A stretch of DNA of 64,000 nt from Capniomyces stellatus (lineage: Eukaryota > Kickxellomycota > Harpellomycetes > Harpellales > Legeriomycetaceae). The stretch spans positions 330,478 through 394,477 of the forward strand of contig LUVW01000007.1 in NCBI GenBank assembly GCA_001661515.1, given 5' to 3'. The notes beneath the pieces were generated by a model. The model made no database searches, was not told the DNA's origin, and saw only the letters and a program-made list of their open reading frames with translations. The translations under genes and the position numbers were made by a program. Each line of letters opens with the position of its first letter. The stretch's first letter is position 1. Below, one piece after another: positions 23,045 through 32,514 of the stretch.

Positions 23045-25096
23045 TTATGAAAGAGACGCATACATCAAGTCTATCTCTTTGCGGTAACGTTTAGCAGCAT
23101 CTGTCCGCTTCAGTTTCATTGTTGGCGTCAGTAGCTCATTGTTTTCAACATCAAACATTTCTGACTCCAAGTGAATAGCTTTAACTTGCTCAAATCCAGC
23201 TAATTTGGCGCTCTTCATTGTTAATCCTATTTCAGCCAGCAATGCCCTATTCAATATTGCGTCTTTTACAAGGACTTTCATAGACAAGTGGAGAGCACCA
23301 GCTCCAAGTACTTTAGCTGCAAATGGAACAAATGTTTCTGGATCTGGTACAATCACAGCAACAAGGCAGCTTTGAATCGAGTCTCCATGAACAAAGGCCT
23401 GCATAACCAATTGATTCAAGGTGATTGTGTTTTCAATCTTTTCTGGCGCTACATACTCTCCTTGGGAAAGCTTGAAGATGTTCTTTTTGCGGTCGATAAT
23501 CGATATGGTCCCATCAGCGTTAAACCGTGCAATGTCGCCAGTGGCCAGCCATCCGTCGCCCACCAAGGCCTCATTGGTTTTTTCTTGGTCTTTGTAGTAG
23601 CCCGAAAATACCACTTGTGAGCGCACATGTAGCTCGCCACGTGGACATGGCTTGTCAGTGCTAAAGTAGTCCATGCTTGGGACATCAATAAGCCTTGCTT
23701 CAACACCGTTGATTGGCGACCCCACATCAGCACTTGAATACTCGGTATCCTTCTGGATAGCAGAAATTGAGCTTGTCTCGGTCATTCCATAACCGTTTTT
23801 GATAGGGCATATCAATGCTATTCTTAAGAAATCAAGAATATTTGCTTGAAGCGGGGCACTCCCAGTAATCATTGTTTGAAGTCGACTACTAACCACAGCT
23901 TGCATTTTTTTAAATAGGATGCGGTCCCAGATAAAGTGAGAATACCCTTTGCCTGCTTTAAAATTTTGTATTTTTGTTTCAACTGCTTTCCTTGATATCA
24001 CACCTTTGATTCCCGGTGCAAGAATGGATGCGGCGCTCATGCGGTCATACAGCCTGTTTAGCAATCTTGGTACAGCAAAGAACACGGTTGGCTGCAAAGC
24101 CTGACTGTCGGCAAAAATATTGGTTATGTCCCCAGTGAAGTACCCAATAGATCCTTGAAGCATTGTCACCAAGTTTTCAACTTGACGCCCATAAGCGTGA
24201 GCCAGGGGTAAGAACGAGAGCATTACTGTGGGTGACGAAGAGAAGCCTGATTCCAAAGTAGCCTTAGATGCACCTACGTATTGCGTGTGTGTTGACAGCG
24301 CACCTTTTGGAGTTCCGGTAGTTCCAGAGGTGTAGCAGATAGTGTAAATGTCGGTTGGTTTTGGTGGGCAATGAGGAATAGAGTGTTCTTGGCCAATCTT
24401 TTCTAATTCGCTTAGATCATAAAGCGTCACATTTTTTGACACAGACCATCTCTTCAACACGTTTACCGAGTTTACATTGAACGGTGAGGGCAACCCCAAC
24501 CCGTTACCTTCCAAGTTGAACAAGTCAAGCGACACGATTGTTTTGACGTTTGGGATCTTCTCTGATATCTTCAATAGGTTTGCAACCTTGTCCAAACTAC
24601 AAAAAACAATTGACGTTTCACTATGGTTGATTATATACTCTGTCAAGGATTCTCCAAGCGTGTCGTATAGAGAGACGGTGCTGAGTGACTGTGACAACGC
24701 TGCCTTTTCCACTATAGCCCACTCCGGACGGTTTAAAGAATATATACATATAGGCCAATTTCGTGCAACAGGCCCACCAACGTTGTTGGTTAACACCTGA
24801 TTTAGTCGAATTATTGCACAGCCGATATCTGTGACTCTTTTAGCAGCCTGGCTGTATGTTTGGAATTGGTACGGACCATACGTTTTAGTTGTTGGGTCGT
24901 AAGGTCTATGTCCAACAAATGGGCTGTTTGGTGCAACTTTTACAGAGTTCCAAAACATATCATACACAGTTTTTACGTTTGGGTACGACTTTAGCTCCAA
25001 AGACTCCTTGTTTGCTGCGTTTCTCAGTATATACGATCCGGTCTTGGATTCTGAGTTAGGGACGATGTAGGACTTGAATTCTAAAGAACTAGTCAT
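23045..25096 (-). CDS. Long-chain acyl-CoA synthetase, paralogue C (complete, 683 residues)
   Basis: Complete, intronless AMP-forming acyl-CoA ligase. It has the P-loop motif CYTSGTTGTPKGALS near residue 255, the A-motif NGYGMTETSSIS near 430, and the acyl-CoA signature DGWLATGDIARFNADGTISI near 515. It ends TPTMKLKRTDAAKRYRKEI and YASLS, which is not a peroxisomal PTS1. The 683-residue length is normal for fungal enzymes. It aligns throughout with copies A and B but is clearly diverged, with many substitutions in every segment (for example FVGHRPYDPTTKTYGPYQF against FIGHRPYDPATNTFGPYQF). It is the only intact copy in the cluster and shows what the gaps in A and B should contain. It lies on the same strand as B, 1.8 kb away, which suggests an old tandem duplication. 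Confidence 0.96.
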   Translation of the reverse strand: MTSSLEFKSYIVPNSESKTGSYILRNAANKESLELKSYPNVKTVYDMFWNSVKVAPNSPFVGHRPYDPTTKTYGPYQFQTYSQAAKRVTDIGCAIIRLNQVLTNNVGGPVARNWPICIYSLNRPEWAIVEKAALSQSLSTVSLYDTLGESLTEYIINHSETSIVFCSLDKVANLLKISEKIPNVKTIVSLDLFNLEGNGLGLPSPFNVNSVNVLKRWSVSKNVTLYDLSELEKIGQEHSIPHCPPKPTDIYTICYTSGTTGTPKGALSTHTQYVGASKATLESGFSSSPTVMLSFLPLAHAYGRQVENLVTMLQGSIGYFTGDITNIFADSQALQPTVFFAVPRLLNRLYDRMSAASILAPGIKGVISRKAVETKIQNFKAGKGYSHFIWDRILFKKMQAVVSSRLQTMITGSAPLQANILDFLRIALICPIKNGYGMTETSSISAIQKDTEYSSADVGSPINGVEARLIDVPSMDYFSTDKPCPRGELHVRSQVVFSGYYKDQEKTNEALVGDGWLATGDIARFNADGTISIIDRKKNIFKLSQGEYVAPEKIENTITLNQLVMQAFVHGDSIQSCLVAVIVPDPETFVPFAAKVLGAGALHLSMKVLVKDAILNRALLAEIGLTMKSAKLAGFEQVKAIHLESEMFDVENNELLTPTMKLKRTDAAKRYRKEIDLMYASLS

Positions 25097-26878
25097 TTTT
25101 TACTATGATAAACAAAGAATTTGATATAGGCTATTTAGCGGTAATGCTGATATTAATTAAGAATACAAGCTGTAGATATATTGCACCTTTGGGTTTGTTT
25201 TGGAGCTTTGTAACTGACTCAAACTCTTTTATATCACAGCTGAAAGCTAAAATTGCATTTCATCTTTTCTCTTTTTCTATTTTTTTTTCTAGAAAAAAAA
25301 TACTTGTTCTCGTTTTGATGCCATTGCTTACAAGCGAGCGTTTGGTCAGTTTCAAGAAAATAATTGTGTAATACTGGTTTAAACATAACACACCTGTGCA
25401 TGTTTCAAATAAACTTGGGCACTTTTATTATTATTGAAAAATACAGCTCAGTCAATTTTATTAACCCCTAAATACCAAATATGTTTGAAATAAACTAGTA
25501 TTGAAATTGCAATTATCATGTTAATTTATAAATTGACGAACATTATATAAACTAATAATGTTGGCTTTAATGAAAGTCAGCTCATCTAACAACTCGAGTA
25601 TGCATAGTATAGTTAAAAGAAAAAGTAACAGTTTGTTCGAAACACTCTTAAATTGCAAAACCAAGGAGAGACCGTCAAGCTTGGATCCAACAACAAAGTC
25701 GGCGTGACCAGGTGGCTATATGATGCAGTACCTGTTTTGCCTGCGATGATTACATTCTAAAGTGATCAATCTCTAGTAGCAAAACTTCAACGCTGCATGT
25801 ATTATGCATGGAGTGTCAATGCTTTCACAAACCAAGTACAATTTATTACCCCCAACATTGATTGATAGTTTTTCGTTTTTAAATATGTTTTTATTGATTG
25901 ATAGTCGATTTTTTGTTAACGGAAATCTTTTTTTTAAAAAAAACCAACCAAATCCAGCGGTTGAATATTAAATTAGCGGGTTGGAGTGTATTTAGACCAG
26001 GCTTTGATGAGGGTAAATTAGAGCAGGTAAAGCGTATTATGGAGTCTAGTGTTTTGATTAATATTGAAAGAATATAATTTCACCGGTTTTCTTATTTCAC
26101 TTTACAAGACAGGACTCAAGGCTTATTAGTAATTTGCAAAATAAATAAACATTGCACCAGTAGAAAACAAACAAATGGCCAATAAAAACAACCAGTTATG
26201 GCCAATTTAAGAGTACGCTGCTTTGGATAAAAAGAGTATGAGCAAATTGACAGCTTTTGTTTGTTTATTTGGGCTTTGGTTTTACTTGGAGGCTAAGTAT
26301 CACCGTTTGCTTGACTCAAATTTCAGTATTCAATGTCAATATTGCCGATTATAACTAAAACCATCTTGCTAGCAAAATAAATATATTACAGGAATAAGAC
26401 AAATCAAGTTTTGGTTGTTAAGTAAAGTGGCAATATACCCATTAGGCAGAAAGCTGAAACCAGGTAAATAATAGCGTTTAGCAGTAATGAAATTAGTAAA
26501 GTGCTATAAGCGTTGCTTTATAGCAACGGTAGAAAGAGGTAATACATCGTATTATTTTGATATGTTAAATGACTATATTAGCCAACACCCCTTCAATCAA
26601 TTAAATCGTCCGTACCCGATGGGCATTGGTTCAGGGAGATTGGTGCTACTTTAAGCCTGGACAGGATCAATTAACTACATAATACATTGTGTTTGCTGAA
26701 TAATTATAAAGTAACAGTGAGTTGATTCTATAAATGCCTCAATTAATTACAAAACCAAATCGTAGTCACTACTAATCAATATAGTTAAATATGTATTTTA
26801 ACCAAAGAGTCAAAAGCATAAACTATATAGCATTCAGGTTTGGTTTTAACCCCCTAATTTAAAAATATAAAAAAAAGA
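25097..26878. other. Intergenic between LACS paralogue C and copy B
   Basis: 1.8 kb of AT-rich DNA with no recognisable gene or repeat. It holds the promoter of C and the 3' end of copy B. The DNA just past the copy B stop does not resemble that past the copy A stop. Confidence 0.5.
25227..25233 (-). promoter_or_regulatory. TATA-like box of LACS paralogue C
   Basis: TATAAAA on the minus strand, about 131 bp before the start codon. Confidence 0.35.
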
Positions 26879-28566
26879 TTATGCAAGTGAGGCATACATC
26901 GAAACAATCTCATTCTTGTAGTGTTTGGCAGCTTCGGCACGTTTGAGCTTCATTGTTGGTGTCAACAGTCCGTTGTTGATGTCAAACATAGTTGGCTCCA
27001 AGTGAATAGCCTTCAGGCGCTCAAAGCCTTGTAGTTTTGACTTGGTGGCCAGAGAACCCAAGCTGGCCAATAAGGCCTTGTTGATGCTTTGATCTTTGCA
27101 CAACTGAGCAATTGTCATAGCATTGGCCTTTGAACCAATAACACTTGATGCCCATGGAACAAACGTCTCTGGGTCTGGAACAATAACACCTACAAGGCAG
27201 CTTTGGAACGAGTCACCGTGGACAAATACCTGCATGGCAAGTGGGTCTTGGGCCAACACGTTCTCGATCTTTTCTGGAGCAATGTACTCACCCTGTGAAA
27301 GCTTGAAGATGTTCTTCTTGCGGTCAATAATAGATACAGTTCCATCGGGGTTGAATCGTGCAATATCGCCTGTGGCAAACCATCCATCTTCAATAAATGT
27401 CTCGGCTGTCTTCTCAGGATCCTTCAAGTAACCCGAGAACAGGAGATCGGATTTGATGCACAGCTCACCGCGTGGATTTGGGTGGTCGNNNNNNNNNNNN
27501 NNNNNNNNNNNNNNNNNNNNNNNNNNNNNNNNNNNNNNNNNNNNNNNNNNNNNNNNNNNNNNNNNNNNNNNNNNNNNNNNNNNNNNNNNNNNNNNNNNNN
27601 NNNNNNNNNNNNNNNNNNNNNNNNNNNNNNNNNNNNNNNNNNNNNNNNNNNNNNNNNNNNNNNNNNNNNNNNNNNNNNNNNNNNNNNNNNNNNNNNNNNN
27701 NNNNNNNNNNNNNNNNNNNNNNNNNNNNNNNNNNNNNNNNNNNNNNNNNNNNNNNNNNNNNNNNNNNNNNNNNNNNNNNNNNNNNNNNNNNNNNNNNNNN
27801 NNNNNNNNNNNNNNNNNNNNNNNNNNNNNNNNNNNNNNNNNNNNNNNNNNNNNNNNNNNNNNNNNNNNNNNNNNNNNNNNNNNNNNNNNNNNNNNNNNNN
27901 NNNNNNNNNNNNNNNNNNNNNNNNNNNNNNNNNNNNNNNNACGGAATTTACATTGAATGGAGAAGGCAAGCCTACGCCATTGGTTTCGTCGCAGAAGGAG
28001 TCCATTGAGACGATTGTCTTTAGGTTTGGAATTTTGTCGGCGATGCGCAGCAGGTTTGAAACCTTGTCCAAGCTGCAGAAAATCATGGGTGTTTCCGAGT
28101 GGTTTACGATGTATTCGACAGAGGACTCGCCAAGAGTATCGTACAAGGAGACGGCGTGCAACTTCTGTGTGAACGTTGCGCGCTCAACGATGGCCCATTC
28201 AGGACGGTTGATGGCGTAGATTCCAACAGGCCACTGCCTGACCACCTGGCCGCTAATCTTTCCAATAGCCTTCTGGTTCAAATGAATGATTCCGCATCCG
28301 AGGTTGGCCACTCTTACTGCTACTTGACTATAGGTTTCGAATTGGTAGGGGCCAAAGGTATTGGTTGCAGGGTCGTAAGGTCGGTGTCCAATAAATGGGC
28401 TGTCTGGGAAGTTCTTTACCGAGTTCCAAAACATGTCATGGCAGGTTTCGACCTCAGGGTAAATGTCGGCTCTTAGATGGTCCTTGCTTTCATGGTTTCT
28501 GATTTCATATGTCTGGCCATCCTTTTTAGTGTTTGGAACGATGTATGATTTGCGTGCCAAAGCCAT
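26879..28566 (-). CDS. Long-chain acyl-CoA synthetase, copy B (interrupted by an assembly gap)
   Basis: Inverted duplicate of copy A. The known parts (26879-27488 and 27941-28566, 1,236 bp) read the same as copy A, including synonymous positions in every stretch compared base by base. Translations agree in several frames on both strands. Divergence begins immediately before the ATG and at the third base of the stop codon (TAA here, TAG in A). The gap removes the AMP-binding core. Its stated length (452 N) breaks the reading frame, unlike the gap in A. Activity is probably as for copy A. Whether the two differ in the unsequenced core cannot be seen. Confidence 0.92.
27489..27940. other. Assembly gap inside LACS copy B (452 N)
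   Basis: Run of N. Alignment to paralogue C (23658-24464) predicts about 807 missing bases. The frame change across it is therefore an artefact of gap sizing and not a mutation. Confidence 0.97.
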
Positions 28567-30490
28567 TTTATTGTTTAAAAACTACACGGGTTAACTAGAA
28601 ATAAAAACACTAGAGTACGAGTTGTATGATTGCTAACTCTTTTCACTTTATAAAGAAAGTTGTATCTGCTTCAATGAATAAGTAAGTTGTGTGGATATTC
28701 TGTGAGGCTGCTTTTAAATGCTTCATATCTGTCGTTGTTGCTTTCACAACCCTGAATATCATATTAACTGCTTGCGATTTATTTGAATTTTAAACAGCAG
28801 AACCCCCTTAAATTAATGAACGTGAACGTGAAATTAGATAATTAGTTTGGAAAGCCAAACCAAACCAAACCAAACCTTGGACCAACAATTAGTCTAATTG
28901 TATAACTTGTTTTGAATTTGTTTAGTTTATTTCAGCTTTGAGCCTTTTATTTGCACTATTTTGTTCTTTTCAACTTATTTCCTTTATTGTTTTGTTGAAA
29001 ATCACCAGCACAAATAGCAATGGCGGGCCAATAATATTATGATAATTTATCGGCTATTATTTGAAGTCTTCCTCGACTTAAATCACCAATATTTATTGTT
29101 TCTTAGTGCGTAATCTTATTGATCCGATGAAACATGACTTGCTTGCTTGATGAGCCCAAAATTTAGTACTTGCAACTCTGAAATTTAATTCCTTGTGCTT
29201 GAACGGTACTTTTAAGCGGTAGTAACCTTGGTTTGGGGTTTGGGTGAGAAATAAAAGAATGTATTTACGACATAAATTTCCAGTATACTGTATCTTAATG
29301 ATATCTAATTGCCCAATTACCAGGCTGTCATGTGCTTTAGACTTGTAGACTTAGGAGGATTGATTTTGAACCAAGTTCATCTCGTTTGCTAAGTATTGTT
29401 ATACAATTACTGATTTCTGCTAGGGATTTTAATATCTATCTATTTAGATTCTTGAACTGGTTGTTTATTTTTAATGAAATAGTTGTTTTAAATCACTAAC
29501 CTAACGAACTTGTTTTCTTGTTTTCTTGTTTTATTGGATTTCTAATGCAGATTACTATTTTTTCCCAAATGGGGCCGAGTTAATGTATTTTCCATAACTC
29601 GAATTACCAACGGCACACCTAAATCAATTTTACATGCTAAAAAAGTGCTTAACGGAAACTGGTTAGGCTAGGCAAAGTAAAATGTGACATTAAATTAGCC
29701 GATGGTTTGTATTTTCAACTGGTACAAATGTTTCATTCGAACCGCCTTATATTAGTTTATATTAGTAGCGTGCTATGGGTCAAACATGATCTATATAACT
29801 GTATTTCATATTCGTTTTCATTACATATGTTGGATCATTGGATGTGTTTCTTTACCCAACACTTTGTATGCTTTATTATTATTATCAAAATTCGTATGTT
29901 TAGAAAGCACATTTAAAGTCAGATTCTTTTCTTCTTCTTTTGTTTAAGTTTTGTCGGTGGGTTAAAAATAATAAAGTGGGCTTTGTACCAGGATATGGCA
30001 ATATCCGCAACTCGTAGTTATAAATTCGCAAGCTCGTCAAAAGTAGAATTTAATCCTAAACACCAATTCAGAAACCATATGGAGAAAACCAAACAAGAAA
30101 TGGTGCCAGTTTACATGTATATATGTGTTGGTGGTGGTGGGGGTTGTTTTCATTGTGATTGCTACTAGCAAGAATACTTTTGTTCCTACTCCAAAGCGCC
30201 ATTTAGGTAGTAAACCATCAACCAAGAAAGAAAAACGTTGTACCATTGGTCTAGATCAATTTTTTTTTAACTTTTTTTTCAACTTTTTTTCTATTAGATT
30301 GAAGAAACGATTGGTTTAGATCAAACTTTCAAAAGAGTGATTTCATTTTGAACGTATTTTTTCCCTTTTTTTCTTGAATCAGTTTTGGTTCAAAATATAG
30401 AGTTGAAGTTAAGATTAAGAGTTGGTTGTTTCAATCAGTAAAAAAAAAACACAAATAGTCGATTGGGTAAGTCCAACACAGTAAAACGCA
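28567..30490. other. Intergenic between LACS copy B and the F-box/EF-hand gene
   Basis: 1.9 kb divergent region with a short AAACC repeat near 28855-28875. Small open frames at 29707-30319 lack domains. Nothing else was recognised. Confidence 0.5.
28646..28652 (-). promoter_or_regulatory. TATA-like box of LACS copy B
   Basis: TATAAAG on the minus strand within the palindrome CTTTATAAAG, about 80 bp before the start codon. Spacing and surroundings differ from copy A. Confidence 0.35.
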
Positions 30491-32144
30491 ATGAATGTAC
30501 TAGATTTACCGAGGGAGGTTTGGAAAGCGATTGTGTGTGAGCTAACAATCCAAGACGCATTAAATCTTTTTTTGATCAGCAGCGATGTTTTGGGAAAGGT
30601 GAATAGAGCCGAGATCTGGGTAGAGTAAGTAATATAGTAGTAGGTGGTACGATATGGAAATAACAGAAAATATTTACAATATAGTGGTGGTGCAATTTCT
30701 AATTATTTATTTGTACTCGCGTGTAGAAAGTACTTGAATGATTTTGGGGATATTAGCGAATATTTAGGGATACTAGAAGAAGCAGGTATCAAGATAAATC
30801 CAGAATCAGTAAGTAGCCAAGCCGAAAAGTCAAACCTAGAAGCGAGCAGCAGCGGAGGAAATGGGTTTTACAATCCAGAATTGTGCAGATATAAAGCTAG
30901 ATATCTGGTAGTGAACCCAGAAACCAAGGGCAAAAGCAGCAGTTTGGTGAATTTAAAGGCGGTGAGCGGGGAGAGGGCGGCCGAAAGGTTGATGGAAATG
31001 AAAAGTGAGTTGTACAAGTTGGGAGAAATGGTGACCAACTATAAAGCTCCACAGAACATGGGCGAAGAGGAGATGGATGATTTAGAGCTGCAAAGAGAGA
31101 AAAAGTTTGCTAATACTATTAGAGAATCGGCTATTTGTGTGCTAAAGGTTATGGGTAAGAATGTTTGTTGGTTTGTTTGCTTAGGAATGGCTAAATTAGT
31201 TTGGCTTAGATAGTGATAGTTATAAGGAGGCAGAAAAAGTAATTGGGTATTTTTTGAGTTGGATGGGTACTTGAGTAAATTTGATTAAATTTATAAATTA
31301 AATGCAAAATAAATGGTGGTGGATAATAGACGAGTTTCCGTGGGAAGCCGAGTGTTTCCATTTGCTTGGATTTATATGCTACATGGTGGGACGGAACGAA
31401 TCAGCGCTTGAGTTTTTGAATATTGGATTAGTGGTGCTAAACATACTTACGCCAAGTGACGAAACGGAGCTGGAAAAGCTGGAGGAAGGTTTGAGTAACA
31501 TGGAGATGATGGATGTAGAGATTAAGGGTGGGGAGGAGGGGGGAGGGGAGATGATGGAGGTAGAGGGCGGAGTGGGGGTGCAAGCAGGAAGGGAGGACTT
31601 GTATAGGGTGAATGTTGGGAGAGCAATGGTGTTACTGCGAAACCAGATAAGGAGGCATTTAGAGCTGACGAATGGGGTTGGGGGCGAGATGCCGTTGTTG
31701 GATGATGGGGGCAAGAAGCTGGGGCATAATGTTGTGAGTATGTTGCAGAGGGTGTATAAAAAGTTTGATTTGGATGGGGATTCGATGTTGAGCATTGAGG
31801 AGCTGGGTAATTTTGTAGCTTTTGTGAATCAGCCAGAGACGGTTCAAGCAAAAGCGACGGGGAAGGGGTTGGAAGGGGTTGGAAAGATAGACAAGAGCTA
31901 CATTCCACAAAAGATGATGTTGTTGCAGATTATCAGTCGGTACGATAATGTGGATTTAAGAAGTTTGGTTAAGAGTAGTGGGGTTGGTGGTGGGAGAGGA
32001 AATAAAGGTGCCAAAAGTGGCAGTAGAGGGGGGGTGGTTGTTGGACTGAGTTTCCAAGGGCTATGTAATTTCTTTTTGGACCAGACCATTGAGGATCCTG
32101 AAGAAACTCGCAAGGACTTATTAAAGCTAGAGAGATTAAGTTGA
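30491..32144 (+). CDS. F-box-like protein with C-terminal EF-hand, three exons
   Basis: Combination not assigned to a named family. Exon 1 (from 30491) reads MNVLDLPREVWKAIVCELTI then DALNLFLISSDVLGKV, an F-box-like start (LP.E....I...L...D...L...S). F-boxes bind Skp1 in SCF ubiquitin ligases. Exon 2 (about 30727-31154) begins KYLNDFGDISEYLGILEEAG and is largely helical. Exon 3 (from about 31341) reads FPWEAECFHLLGFICYMVGR then ALEFLNIGLVVLN, which is TPR-like. An acidic Gly/Glu/Met-rich insert follows. One canonical EF-hand loop, DLDGDSMLSIEE, has Asp at positions 1, 3 and 5 and Glu at 12. Downstream is a Gly/Lys-rich linker. Joins are in frame: GA|A and G|AC split codons. Only one EF loop was found, although EF-hands usually come in pairs. 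The protein is about 460 residues. Confidence 0.7.
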
Positions 32145-32514
32145 AATAATGACCAATATATAAATTAAGTGTATTAGTTCTTTGCAATAAAACAAGTATG
32201 AATATATCAGTTTTATTATTGTTAGTATAGTCTACATTGTTTCTTGTAAAAGAAGAAAAGAGGGAGTGGAGGGAGAGGGGGTATATGCGTTAGTAGTAGT
32301 AGTAGTAGTAGTGTTAAGGAATAATAAGGAGTTGGGAACCACGGTTATTATAGTTTTACATTTGAATTGAAGAAAGTATGTGAATAGAATGTAAAAAAAA
32401 AAAACAATGGTACTATACATGACAGACAAAATAAGTGGTAAAAATAATGATAGAAACGGTGTAGAAGGTGATATGTGATTGTAAAGGCAAAACTGAGCAA
32501 AGTCAAGACAAGAA
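32145..32514. repeat. Convergent intergenic spacer with a GTA microsatellite
   Basis: 370-bp spacer between two converging genes. It includes a (TAG)n microsatellite of about seven units at 32290-32312. No gene was seen. Confidence 0.7.

Noticed and set aside
23045..25096. Peroxisomal targeting signal at the LACS C-termini
   Set aside because: The ends YASLS and YASLA do not fit the PTS1 consensus, so peroxisomal location is not supported.
27453..28219. Plus-strand frames through the N run in LACS copy B
   Set aside because: They exist only because N is translated as open sequence, and they mirror the copy A antisense frames.
26879..28566. Copy B as a frameshifted pseudogene
   Set aside because: The frame change falls exactly at a gap whose size is wrong, and both flanking segments are intact.
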